This document shows positions 7,202-14,664 of a stretch of DNA of 16,430 bases, one piece after another; the first letter of the stretch is position 1; the number at the start of each line of letters is the position of its first letter. A program made the translations under genes and the position numbers. The notes under the pieces are model-generated. The model had not been told where the DNA came from. It saw nothing but the letters and a program-made list of their open reading frames with translations, and ran no database searches. Source of the DNA: an uncultured Mycoplasmatota bacterium (lineage in GTDB: Bacteria; Bacillota_I; Bacilli_A; RF39; UBA660); contig UWSL01000022.1 in NCBI GenBank assembly GCA_900552975.1, positions 1 through 16,430 on the forward strand, written 5' to 3'.

Positions 7202-7316
7202 GTAGTAAATAAATATTACTACATAAACCATTTAACTTTACTGCTCATAAGCACTCCTTTCCATGTGCTTAGTAGTAAAAACCATAATAGTCGCTAGTAT
7301 AGGACTATTTTTTTAT
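7202..7316 (+). ncRNA. Candidate small RNA or attenuating leader with three hairpins
   Basis: Between a promoter (7167-7195) and a terminator (7281-7319) lie a hairpin 7201-7223 (TGTAGTAA/TTACTACA), a longer hairpin 7237-7279 (TTTACTGCT-AAGCAC paired to GTGCTT-AGTAGTAAA, with a CAT bulge) and the terminator. The second loop presents CUCCUUU (7254-7260, partly in the stem), complementary to AAAGGAG ribosome sites such as that of the ABC ATPase (8093-8099). GTAGTAAA occurs at 7202-7209 and 7272-7279, so arms can swap partners. It could be a free RNA of about 115 nt or a switchable leader for the response-regulator operon. No known RNA family was recognised. Confidence 0.5.
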
Positions 7317-7319
7317 GGT
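7281..7319 (+). terminator. Rho-independent terminator before the response regulator
   Basis: AATAGTC (7286-7292) pairs with GACTATT (7303-7309), followed by a run of T (7308-7314). ACCAT (7281-7285) and ATGGT (7315-7319) can extend the base. It should end transcription from the relaxase operon and from the 7202 start. Confidence 0.75.
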
Positions 7320-7324
7320 ATAAT
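7316..7324 (+). promoter_or_regulatory. Extended -10 promoter for the response regulator operon
   Basis: TGGTATAAT carries a perfect TATAAT (7319-7324) with the extended TG one base upstream. No good -35 is seen about 17 bases before it, which is common for extended -10 promoters. It overlaps the right foot of the terminator, and the start should be near 7331, 42 bases before ATG 7373. Confidence 0.6.
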
Positions 7325-7372
7325 TAAATTATCAAACTATTAAATAAATAGTAATTTGTGGAGGCAATTTAT

Positions 7373-8032
7373 ATGAAAAAAATTCTAATTATTGAAGATG
7401 ATGAAAGCATTCATAATGTTATAGAAGAATTACTAAAAGAAAATGACTACAATGTTTTTAATGCTTATTCTGGAACAGAGGCGTTATTACTTCTTGAAAA
7501 AGAAAGGTATGATTTAATACTGCTTGATTTAATGTTACCAGGTATAACTGGTGAAGAACTACTAGCAAAAGTTAAGAATATTCCCATAATAGTTATATCA
7601 GCCAAAATATCTAGTGATGATAAAGTTAATTGCTTATTATCTGGTGCAAATGACTATATAACAAAACCATTTGATAGTAGGGAATTACTTGCAAGAATAG
7701 AAGTGCAATTAAGAAATTGCAATAGTAATATTATAGATAGCTTAAAATATAAAGAATTAGAATTGTTAAGTGATAACAATACATTACTTGTTTGTAATAA
7801 TAAAGTTAATCTAACGAAGACAGAGTATGCAATTATAAAACAACTACTATTAAATCAAACACAAGTCATAACTAAAAGTAAACTTTTAGATTTAATAAGT
7901 GTTGATACAGAAGACTGTGATGAGAACTCACTTCGAGTTCATATAAGCAATTTACGAAAAAAAATTAGAGATCACTCTAACAATGAATATATTGAATCAG
8001 TATGGGGAATTGGTTTTAAAATAAAATCTTAA
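7373..8032 (+). CDS. OmpR/PhoB-family response regulator
   Basis: A 219-residue two-component regulator. The receiver domain (1-112) has the acidic pocket D9/D10, phospho-acceptor D52 (LLDLMLPG), switch residue S76 and K98-P99 (YITKPF). The C-terminal winged helix (about 125-219; LTKTEYAIIKQLLL, then NSLRVHISNLRKKI) is of OmpR type. ATG 7373 is chosen because GGAGG (7360-7364) lies 8 bases before it; a GTG at 7358 would place the ribosome site inside the gene. It is the first gene of the ABC/kinase cassette. Its TAA stop lies within the first of four TCTTAAC repeats, so the regulator probably binds at its own 3' end to activate the ABC genes. Confidence 0.93.
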   Translation: MKKILIIEDDESIHNVIEELLKENDYNVFNAYSGTEALLLLEKERYDLILLDLMLPGITGEELLAKVKNIPIIVISAKISSDDKVNCLLSGANDYITKPFDSRELLARIEVQLRNCNSNIIDSLKYKELELLSDNNTLLVCNNKVNLTKTEYAIIKQLLLNQTQVITKSKLLDLISVDTEDCDENSLRVHISNLRKKIRDHSNNEYIESVWGIGFKIKS

Positions 8033-8068
8033 CAAAATCTTAACAATTTCTTAACCATTTTCTTAACA
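8027..8068 (+). promoter_or_regulatory. Probable response-regulator operator: four TCTTAAC direct repeats
   Basis: TCTTAAC occurs at 8027-8033, 8038-8044, 8049-8055 and 8061-8067, with 11, 11 and 12 bases between starts, so all four sit on one face of the helix. OmpR-family regulators bind such direct repeats as tandem dimers; the core TTAACA equals the Bacillus PhoP-box consensus. The array overlaps the regulator's stop codon and ends 10 bases before a -10 element. Confidence 0.75.
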
Positions 8069-8077
8069 CTTTTCTAT

Positions 8078-8083
8078 TAAAAT
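8078..8083 (+). promoter_or_regulatory. Putative -10 of the activated ABC-transporter promoter
   Basis: TAAAAT lies just downstream of the operator array. No TTGACA-like -35 exists at the right distance; the repeats cover that place, as expected for a promoter that needs an activator. The predicted start is near 8090, leaving a short leader with AGGAG at 8095-8099. Confidence 0.5.
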
Positions 8084-8106
8084 GTGTAACAGAAAGGAGA
8101 GAGATT

Positions 8107-9021
8107 ATGGAATATGTATTAGAAACTAATAATCTTGAAAAAAGATATAAGAACTTTAAAGCCTTAAATCATACCAATATTCACATTGAAAAAGGTGCAA
8201 TATATGGGCTTATTGGTAAAAATGGTGCAGGTAAAACAACACTTATTAGAATCATTTGTGGATTACAAAATCCAACTGATGGGGATTTTTCTATTTATGG
8301 AGTAACAAATAGTAGTGGAAATATATCAAGTGTTAGAAAGAGAATGGGTGCAATTATTGAAGCTCCATCTATATATAAAGAGATGACTGCGAGAGATAAT
8401 TTAGTAGAACAATATAAGTTAGTGGGAATGCCTAGTTTAGATGGCATTGATGAATTATTAAAATTAGTTGGACTAGCAGAAACAGGCAAGAAAAAAGCAA
8501 AAAACTTTTCTTTAGGAATGAAACAAAGGTTAGGAATTGCTATTGCTCTAGCAAGTAATCCAGATTTCTTAATTTTAGATGAGCCAATCAATGGACTTGA
8601 TCCACAAGGTATTATTGAAATTAGAGAACTAATTTTAAAACTAAATAAAGAAAAAAGAATTACTATTTTAATATCTAGTCATTATTTAGATGAATTATCT
8701 AAAATAGCAACTCATTATGGCTTTTTAGATAAAGGTTCTATTATTAAAGAGATTAGTAGTGATGAGCTAATGAAAAAGATGGAACACAAAATCATATTAA
8801 AGGTAAGCAATACAAAAGAATTTGTTAAGTATTTTGAAGAACATAAAATTTCTTACGAAGTAATGGATAGTAAAACTATAAATGTTTATGGGAAATATAA
8901 TTTATCAAAGTTTATCAATGAATTATTCATGAAAAATTTAATAGCAGATGAAATACATGAACAAGAAGAAACGCTAGAAAATTATTATATGAATTTAATT
9001 GGAGGTGGTAAAGATGATTAA
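8107..9021 (+). CDS. ABC transporter ATP-binding protein, BcrA/LanF-like
   Basis: A 304-residue ATPase of the peptide-antibiotic export/immunity type, working with the permease that follows. Walker A is GKNGAGKTT (37-45), the signature is FSLGMKQR (134-141; LGMKQ form), Walker B is FLILDEP (154-160), with D-loop GLD (163-165) and switch H192. In place of the Q-loop glutamine it has glutamate (GAIIEAP, E85), the E-loop described in LanF-type immunity ATPases. The tail of about 90 residues is normal for BcrA-like proteins. AGGAG (8095-8099) lies 7 bases before ATG. The end overlaps the permease start by 8 bases. The substrate cannot be read from the sequence; a lantibiotic, bacitracin-like or other membrane-active peptide is the best guess. 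Confidence 0.9.
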   Translation: MEYVLETNNLEKRYKNFKALNHTNIHIEKGAIYGLIGKNGAGKTTLIRIICGLQNPTDGDFSIYGVTNSSGNISSVRKRMGAIIEAPSIYKEMTARDNLVEQYKLVGMPSLDGIDELLKLVGLAETGKKKAKNFSLGMKQRLGIAIALASNPDFLILDEPINGLDPQGIIEIRELILKLNKEKRITILISSHYLDELSKIATHYGFLDKGSIIKEISSDELMKKMEHKIILKVSNTKEFVKYFEEHKISYEVMDSKTINVYGKYNLSKFINELFMKNLIADEIHEQEETLENYYMNLIGGGKDD

Positions 9022-9838
9022 ATTATTAAATGCAGGATTTACGAGGTTAAGAAAAAATAAATTATTTTGGATATTAACAATATTTAGTATTTGCGTAGCA
9101 TTATTTATGATATATATGCAATACAGTAATATGAAAAAATATGGTGATGTAATAGAATTAGAACAACTTATGCTTAATTATTCGACAATTATAGGAATTG
9201 TAATTGCTATATTTACAAGTTTATTTTTAGGAGTAGAATATTCAGATGGAGCAATTAGAAACAAAATAAGTATAGGTCATAAAAGAGCAAATATATATTT
9301 ATCTAATTTGATAGTTGTAACTATTACAAGTTTGTTTTCTTATATTTTATTTTTAGGAGTAGTAGCAAGTATAGGAATACCATTATTTGGTGGAATCACA
9401 ATATCACTATCTAACTTATTAATGTTGCTTGGTTGTGTATTTGTAGCGGTGATTGCTTATTCTGGTATCTTTACATTTATTGCAATGATAATATCAAATA
9501 AGACTATTACAGCAATAGTTACTATTATGTTAGCATTTGGTATGATGTTTTATTCTTTAATGGCATTTGATAGGCTATCACAACCAGAATATATTGATAC
9601 TATGATTATGAAAGATGGTATGCAAGAAATCATTAATACAAAAAATAATCATTATTTAGAAGGAGAAAAAAGAAAACTAATCAAGTTAAGTATTGATATT
9701 ATACCTGCAGGTCAAATGTTTCAAATAGCAGGAAGAACTGCTGAAAATTTAAAAATCTTACCATTATACTCTTTAAGTCTTTTTGTAGTATTTACTGGTG
9801 CAGGATTAGTTTTATTTAAGAAAAAAGAAATAAAGTAA
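9014..9838 (+). CDS. ABC-2 type permease partner of the BcrA/LanF-like ATPase
   Basis: A 274-residue integral membrane protein with about six hydrophobic segments (roughly 17-35, 57-75, 97-123, 131-160, 165-185 and 249-268). A hydrophilic loop of about 60 residues lies between the last two. The first cytoplasmic stretch (LNAGFTRLRKNK) and the GVEYSDGAIRNKI motif after segment two are typical of BcrB/LanE-type permeases. ATG 9014 is chosen over TTG 8999 because GGAGG (9001-9005) lies 8 bases before it. Only one permease gene is present, so the transporter is probably an ATPase and permease homodimer pair, unlike three-gene LanFEG systems. It ends 14 bases before the kinase gene. Confidence 0.85.
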   Translation: MIKLLNAGFTRLRKNKLFWILTIFSICVALFMIYMQYSNMKKYGDVIELEQLMLNYSTIIGIVIAIFTSLFLGVEYSDGAIRNKISIGHKRANIYLSNLIVVTITSLFSYILFLGVVASIGIPLFGGITISLSNLLMLLGCVFVAVIAYSGIFTFIAMIISNKTITAIVTIMLAFGMMFYSLMAFDRLSQPEYIDTMIMKDGMQEIINTKNNHYLEGEKRKLIKLSIDIIPAGQMFQIAGRTAENLKILPLYSLSLFVVFTGAGLVLFKKKEIK

Positions 9839-9852
9839 GTAGGTGATTAGTT

Positions 9853-10734
9853 ATGAGTATCTGGTTTTATCTATTTTTGATAGTATTATGTATTTCTATA
9901 TTTTTGGTTATGAAAATATTGATAATAAGGCAAGAAATCAAAAATATTGGCGAGTCTTTATCAAATATAATAGATATAGATACAAATAATTTAATTACTG
10001 TTAGTACAAATGATAAAAAATTAAAAGAATTAGCCAATTTACTTAATAATAGTTTAAAAGAATTACGAAAGTTAGAACTTGAATATAAAAATGGAAATAA
10101 AGAACTTAAATCATCAATAACAAATATTTCACATGATTTAAGAACACCACTCACTGCTATAAGAGGGTATCTTGATTTAATGGATAGTAGTAATCTTACT
10201 GTTAAGCAAATTAAATATTTAGAGATTATTGATAGTAAGGTAAAAGATTTGACAAGCCTTACAGAACAACTCTTTGATTTTTCAAAAGTCTTGGATATAG
10301 ATAAAGAAATAGAAAAAGTAAATGTTTGTATAAATAATGTATTAGAGGAAACTCTTGCTAGTTTCTATGGTGTATTTAAAAAAAATAATATTAAACCAAG
10401 TATAGAGATATGTAATGAGAAAGTTATTAGATTATTAAATGAAAATATGCTTAAGAGAATATTTGAAAATATCATATCTAATGCAGTTAAATATAGTGAA
10501 GGTTGTTTTGAGGTCAAGTTGTATTATAATGGCACAATAGAATTTTCCAATAAAACGACTAAGATAGATTCTATTAGTTTAGAAAAAATTTTTGATAGAT
10601 ATTATACTGTTCGAAATGCTAAAAAATCTAATGGAATAGGATTAAGTATTGCTAAACAGTTAGTAGAACTAAATAATGGAGAAATAATAGCTAAATACAA
10701 AGATAATTGTTTAATCATTAAAGTTAAATTTTAG
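9853..10734 (+). CDS. Sensor histidine kinase without an external sensor domain
   Basis: A 293-residue membrane kinase, the partner of the regulator at 7373. A single hydrophobic segment (about 4-24) is followed by a short linker, the dimerisation helix with H94 (ISHDLRTPL), the N-box (NIISNAVKYS, N210) and the G-box (NGIGLSIAKQL). The usual DxGxG box is replaced by a FSNKTTKID stretch before IFDRYY, a change I also recall in related ABC-linked kinases. With almost no extracellular sequence, the signal is probably received in the membrane or from the ABC transporter. AGGTGAT (9841-9847) precedes ATG. A terminator follows the stop and closes the cassette. Confidence 0.9.
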   Translation: MSIWFYLFLIVLCISIFLVMKILIIRQEIKNIGESLSNIIDIDTNNLITVSTNDKKLKELANLLNNSLKELRKLELEYKNGNKELKSSITNISHDLRTPLTAIRGYLDLMDSSNLTVKQIKYLEIIDSKVKDLTSLTEQLFDFSKVLDIDKEIEKVNVCINNVLEETLASFYGVFKKNNIKPSIEICNEKVIRLLNENMLKRIFENIISNAVKYSEGCFEVKLYYNGTIEFSNKTTKIDSISLEKIFDRYYTVRNAKKSNGIGLSIAKQLVELNNGEIIAKYKDNCLIIKVKF

Positions 10735-10761
10735 ATAGATTATAAAGACAAATTAACAATG

Positions 10762-10790
10762 AGATCAACTAAAATGGTTGGTCTTTTTAT
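10762..10790 (+). terminator. Rho-independent terminator after the kinase gene
   Basis: GATCAAC (10763-10769) pairs with GTTGGTC (10777-10783), extended by one A-T and one G-U pair, loop AAAAT, followed by a T-rich run. Stem sequence and loop length nearly duplicate the hairpin at 134-166. It ends the two-component/ABC unit just before the XRE gene. Confidence 0.75.
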
Positions 10791-10814
10791 TTTATACAAA
10801 AAGGAGGAATGTTA

Positions 10815-11072
10815 TTGAATAAAATTGGAAAAAGATTAAAACAAGAAAGATTAAAAAATAATTTAACTTTAGAAACACTATCTAATATGACTAATATTTC
10901 TATATCTACTTTAAGTAATATAGAAAATGATAAAATAGAAAATATTAGTGGGGTTTTTTTATATAGATTAAGTAAAGCATTTAATATTGATTATAATTAT
11001 TTACTTAGGTTAAGGTGGGATATATTTCCTACCTTTTTATATGAAAGGAAATCTTCTATTGGAAACAAATAA
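10815..11072 (+). CDS. Small XRE-family HTH regulator
   Basis: An 85-residue DNA-binding protein. TTG 10815 is preferred: AAGGAGG (10801-10807) lies 7 bases before it and only 1 base before ATG 10809. The Cro/CI-type helix-turn-helix spans about 6-60 (IGKRLKQERLKNNLTLE, then ISISTLSNIEN and LYRLSKAFNIDYNYLL). The last 20 or so residues do not look like a domain and lie over a terminator hairpin (11012-11038), so the reading frame may simply run through a regulatory signal. It overlaps the methyltransferase start. It probably represses an ICE promoter, possibly its own; the target is unknown. Confidence 0.85.
   Translation: MNKIGKRLKQERLKNNLTLETLSNMTNISISTLSNIENDKIENISGVFLYRLSKAFNIDYNYLLRLRWDIFPTFLYERKSSIGNK
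11012..11038 (+). terminator. Terminator or attenuator between the XRE and methyltransferase genes
   Basis: AAGGTGGGA (11012-11020) pairs with TCCTACCTT (11027-11035), a 9-bp stem with one G-U pair and a 6-base loop, followed by TTTT. It lies inside the end of the XRE frame, 24 bases before the TTG start of the methyltransferase, so it could uncouple expression of the two. Confidence 0.55.
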
Positions 11073-11778
11073 AATATACAATGAAGATTGTCTTTTAGGT
11101 ATTAAAAAAATACCTGACAATTATGTTGATCTAGTAATAATTGATCCACCTTATGATATTTGCATTAAAGGTGGTAAACAAGGTAATTCAAGAGTTGCTA
11201 AGGATGTTAAAAAATTAGAAAATGAGTTAATAGAAAACAATTTAACTAATGGATTTGATATATCTATTTTAGATGAATTAATTAGGGTTATGAAAAACAT
11301 AAATATTTATATATGGTGTAATGGAAGACAAATACCACTTTATATTAAATATTTTATTGAACAACTTGATTGTAAATTAGAAATTATTATTTGGGGCAAA
11401 ACGAATCCTATGCCCCTTTATAGTAATAAGTATTTAGGAGATAAAGAATATTGCTTGTACTTTAGAAAAAAAGGTTTTTGTCAGCCTAAAAACTATGAAG
11501 ATGCTAAAACAATATATTTATCTACTATTAATATAAAAGATAAGCAAAAATATGGGCATCCTACAATAAAACCACTTCCACTTATAAGGAAGTTAATAAG
11601 AAACAGTTCTAACGAAAATGATGTTGTTTTAGATTGTTTTATTGGAAGTGGTACAACAGCTGTTGCAAGTATTTTAGAAAACAGAAAATTTATAGGATTT
11701 GAAATTAATAAAAAGTATTATGATATTGCATTAAAAAGAATATCAGAAGTTAATAAGGAGGATGATATTAATGAATAA
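11059..11778 (+). CDS. Orphan beta-class DNA methyltransferase (DPPY type)
   Basis: A 239-residue S-adenosylmethionine-dependent enzyme, probably adenine-N6. The catalytic motif DPPY (29-32) comes before the cofactor motif DCFIGSGTT (192-200), the beta-class order. HPTIKP (about 170-175) and FIGFEINKKYYDIA near the end are family hallmarks. TTG 11059 is favoured because AAAGGA (11044-11049) lies 9 bases before it; ATG 11041 has no ribosome site. No restriction enzyme gene is adjacent, so a protective or regulatory orphan methylase is likely. The recognition sequence cannot be predicted. The stop overlaps the next gene's start region, and AAGGAGG for that gene lies in this gene's end. Confidence 0.9.
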   Translation: METNKIYNEDCLLGIKKIPDNYVDLVIIDPPYDICIKGGKQGNSRVAKDVKKLENELIENNLTNGFDISILDELIRVMKNINIYIWCNGRQIPLYIKYFIEQLDCKLEIIIWGKTNPMPLYSNKYLGDKEYCLYFRKKGFCQPKNYEDAKTIYLSTINIKDKQKYGHPTIKPLPLIRKLIRNSSNENDVVLDCFIGSGTTAVASILENRKFIGFEINKKYYDIALKRISEVNKEDDINE

Positions 11779-12226
11779 TAAATATGATGAAATAAAGGAA
11801 AAACATCAACAAAGAGTAAATAACTTTCCAATGATATTTGCTTTTTCTCAAGAACAGTTATACGAGGGCATGAGAAAACTAGGCTTAAAATCAATTGATA
11901 CTGATAAAATTTATGATATGGGTATGGGTTGTTTTATAAAAAAGACAGATATCGATGACTATAATAAAATGTGGTCGGAAATAAGAAAAGAACATAATGA
12001 TTTAATTAATGCTGATAAAACTGGTGATGGTTATATTAAGGATATGTTTGTAAGTGAACTTGAAAATCATGAGTATAGTTATACCCATGATTTAGATGAA
12101 ACATTAAATGCCTTAGAACTAACTAGGAAGCAAGTTTTTAATAGTCCTACTTTAAGTCATGGATTAGAACTTGCTAAAAAAGAGGTCTTACAAAAAGAAT
12201 CGGAGGTTGATTATGAATATGAATAA
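11771..12226 (+). CDS. Conserved ICE hypothetical protein, 151 residues
   Basis: ATG 11771 is used because AAGGAGG (11755-11761) lies 9 bases upstream and would directly abut ATG 11762. The acidic soluble protein has an N-terminal motif (IKEKHQQRVNNFPMIFAFS, then EQLYEGMRKLGL) and a later NHEYSYTHDLDETL patch. Both seem familiar from proteins near methyltransferases and TraG in gut Firmicutes elements, although I cannot name a family. No membrane segment, signal peptide or enzyme motif is visible. It is coupled by overlap to both neighbours. Role unknown. Confidence 0.75.
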   Translation: MNNKYDEIKEKHQQRVNNFPMIFAFSQEQLYEGMRKLGLKSIDTDKIYDMGMGCFIKKTDIDDYNKMWSEIRKEHNDLINADKTGDGYIKDMFVSELENHEYSYTHDLDETLNALELTRKQVFNSPTLSHGLELAKKEVLQKESEVDYEYE

Positions 12227-12434
12227 TATTGAAGAAAAGTTTGATGATTTACAAACAATTTTAAATTCATCTAAGGAATTTAGTTTTAAGAATGATTCAA
12301 TTTTAAAATTGAAACAATATTATGGTAATAAAGAAATTTATTTAGATTTATCTAAAATAGATATTAATATGTTTGAAGATTTATATTATGATCCAGACAA
12401 AGAATTAGATGATATGGAGGATTATGATTTATAG
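12213..12434 (+). CDS. Small acidic hypothetical protein, 73 residues
   Basis: ATG 12213 follows GGAGG (12202-12206) by 6 bases; an upstream TTG at 12171 lacks a site. The frame overlaps the previous gene's end by 14 bases. The C-terminus is strongly acidic (DPDKELDDMEDYDL). No recognised domain. Position directly before the coupling-protein gene suggests a transfer-related helper, but nothing in the sequence shows a function. Confidence 0.6.
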   Translation: MNMNNIEEKFDDLQTILNSSKEFSFKNDSILKLKQYYGNKEIYLDLSKIDINMFEDLYYDPDKELDDMEDYDL

Positions 12435-12458
12435 AAGTAATTTAGTGAGGGATAGACT

Positions 12459-14489
12459 ATGAGTTTATCCCTTATTATCTTACTTACTATACTAATAATT
12501 TTTCTAATATGTTTTATTTATATAGAACCAATTATTTCAAAACATAAAATTAAAAATAATAATGAGTATGGTTCAGCTAGATTTTCTACATTTAATGAAA
12601 TAAATAAGAATTTTACAAAAGAAAAAATCAGCAATATTAATGAAGTTGGGTTCCCAGTTTATTATGATAAAAATATATCTCATGTTTGGTTTGATAAAGA
12701 AACTCCTCATTATGTTTATTTAGGATCAAGTGGTTCTGGTAAAAGTGTAACAGCAGTTATTCCTATGATTAGTTTTATTGCAAATGCTAAAGTTAAAAGA
12801 AGTATTTTTGTAACCGATCCTAAAGGTGAAATTTATCATACCACTTCTAAAATGTTGCATGATAAAGGTTATAAAGTTTTAACAATAGATTTTAGACATC
12901 CTGAACTTTCTAATCATATTAATATATTAGAGCCTATTATTTGTGAATATGAAAATTATATTAAGTATGACAAATTAATGAAAGATACTTTAGATAATGA
13001 TTTGAAACTAGAATATCAAAATAAATCAATATCTAGTTATGCAGAAACTAATAGATTAATAACTTCTTTGGCATCTATGATTACCTATGATAAAACACAA
13101 GGAAAAGATCCCTTTTGGAATAATAGTGCTAAAAATTTATTAGAGGGTTTAATTGGTTTCTTTTTAGAAGAATATAAAGATGGAAAAATTAAAAGAGAAC
13201 AAATAACAATGACATCTATTCGTAAATTTCAAAATTCTACTATGGAAGATAAAAATGCTAAAAAGTTTAAGTTTTATATAGAGCAAAAGCCTTATGGAAG
13301 TAAATCTAAAGATAGTTTAATACCAATACTATCATCTAGTGAAAATACTTATAAATCAATTACTAGTGTTTTTAGTGAGAAAATGGCAATATTTGATGAT
13401 GTTAATGTTGCTAATGTAACTAGTAAATCTGATTTTGATTTTGATATATTAGGTAAAGAACAATCAGCACTATTTGTTATAGTTCCAGATGAAGATAAAA
13501 TTTACTATACTCTTGTAACTATCATTCTAGGACTTCTATATAAAGAACTAGTAAAACTTGCTAATTCTACTGAAAATAAAAAATGTCCTATTGAAATTGA
13601 CTGGATTTGTGATGAGTTTTCTAATTGTCCACCACTTGTAGAGCCAAGTATAGAATCAATAATTTCTGTTGCTCGTTCAAGAGGACTTAGATACCATCTT
13701 TTTATTCAAAGTTTAAGTCAATTAGACAATGTTTACGGTAAAGAAGTCGCACAAATAATACTTGATAATTCTGGAATGGCTTACTTGAAAACAAACACTA
13801 TGGAAACGGCTGAAGCAATAAGTAAACGATTAGGTCGTATGACCTTAGAATCTTCTTCTATAAGTCAATCTGTAAGTTTGACTAATTATAATGGAAACAA
13901 ATCAACATCCTTAATAGGTCGTGATTTATTAACATCAGATGAAGTTAAAAATTTGCACTATAAAACTATTATATTTCCGAATATAGGTTATCCAATATTT
14001 AGAGATACTGTTATATATAAAAAATTATCTTGTTATTCAAGTGGTGAATTAAAAAGAAAAATAACTCCACTTGAAGATTTAAGTTATACATATTTTACAG
14101 TTGAAGATATACAAACAAAATATGATAGATTATATAGGAATAGAAATAACAAAGAGATAAATAAAGAAGAACTTTCATTTTATGACAAATTTAAGACTGA
14201 AGAAATTAATAAGTTAAATGATATTGTTAATGTCGTTAATGATTTATTGAAAGATAAAATTAAATTATTTGAATTTAAAGAAAATAATAATCGCACATTT
14301 GCCAGTTTTGAATTAAAAGAGCCATTAAATACAAAAGAATCGATATTTCTAAAAGGAAAAATAAATAAAGAAGTATATCATTTAGAAATCGACAATGGAG
14401 ATAGTACAAAATCAACTATTGAAATACATTTAAAGAATCCGTTAGAAAAAGATTTAACTTTGGAAAGAAAGGTACATAACAATGTCTAG
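12459..14489 (+). CDS. virD4: VirD4/TraG-family type IV coupling protein
   Basis: A 676-residue membrane ATPase that links the relaxase-DNA complex to the secretion channel. The N-terminal segment (2-24) is the only clear transmembrane helix, so the protein is the short-anchor Firmicutes form. The YGSARF motif follows near residue 38. Walker A is GSSGSGKS (89-96), the conserved VTDPKGE follows near 120, and Walker B has D385/E386 (IDWICDEF). SVARSRGLRYHLFIQSLSQL (about 405-424) is the TraG signature region. The C-terminal part (about 560-676) is charged and variable, possibly for relaxase contact. GAGGGA lies 6 bases before ATG. Last large gene of the transfer set; it overlaps the next gene by 8 bases. 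Confidence 0.95.
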   Translation: MSLSLIILLTILIIFLICFIYIEPIISKHKIKNNNEYGSARFSTFNEINKNFTKEKISNINEVGFPVYYDKNISHVWFDKETPHYVYLGSSGSGKSVTAVIPMISFIANAKVKRSIFVTDPKGEIYHTTSKMLHDKGYKVLTIDFRHPELSNHINILEPIICEYENYIKYDKLMKDTLDNDLKLEYQNKSISSYAETNRLITSLASMITYDKTQGKDPFWNNSAKNLLEGLIGFFLEEYKDGKIKREQITMTSIRKFQNSTMEDKNAKKFKFYIEQKPYGSKSKDSLIPILSSSENTYKSITSVFSEKMAIFDDVNVANVTSKSDFDFDILGKEQSALFVIVPDEDKIYYTLVTIILGLLYKELVKLANSTENKKCPIEIDWICDEFSNCPPLVEPSIESIISVARSRGLRYHLFIQSLSQLDNVYGKEVAQIILDNSGMAYLKTNTMETAEAISKRLGRMTLESSSISQSVSLTNYNGNKSTSLIGRDLLTSDEVKNLHYKTIIFPNIGYPIFRDTVIYKKLSCYSSGELKRKITPLEDLSYTYFTVEDIQTKYDRLYRNRNNKEINKEELSFYDKFKTEEINKLNDIVNVVNDLLKDKIKLFEFKENNNRTFASFELKEPLNTKESIFLKGKINKEVYHLEIDNGDSTKSTIEIHLKNPLEKDLTLERKVHNNV

Positions 14490-14664
14490 TTCTTATTCAA
14501 ATACTAAAGCAATAGAATTTAGTAAAGGTGATATGATGAATAAGAATATAGAAATATATAATTATGATTCTAATGGTAATAAAGTAGATCCAAGTTTAAT
14601 GGTTATAAATATAAAAGTTATATATGAGATAGTAAAAAAATATATTAAGGAGCAAACTTCTTAA
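14482..14664 (+). CDS. Small protein following virD4, function unknown
   Basis: A 60-residue frame starting inside the end of virD4, with AAAGG about 10 bases upstream. A second possible start, ATG 14533, has AAAGGTGAT just before it and would give 43 residues. The sequence is soluble and mixed-charge (NIEIYNYDSNGNKVDPS, then IKVIYEIVKKYIKEQ). No known domain. Overlap with virD4 indicates co-translation. Confidence 0.5.
   Translation: MSSSYSNTKAIEFSKGDMMNKNIEIYNYDSNGNKVDPSLMVINIKVIYEIVKKYIKEQTS

Noticed and set aside
7263..7343. A 26-residue hydrophobic frame (MCLVVKTIIVASIGLFF...) that looks like a small membrane toxin
   Set aside because: No ribosome site precedes its ATG (the upstream bases are pyrimidine-rich) and the frame runs through the hairpin, terminator and a promoter, so it is probably chance.
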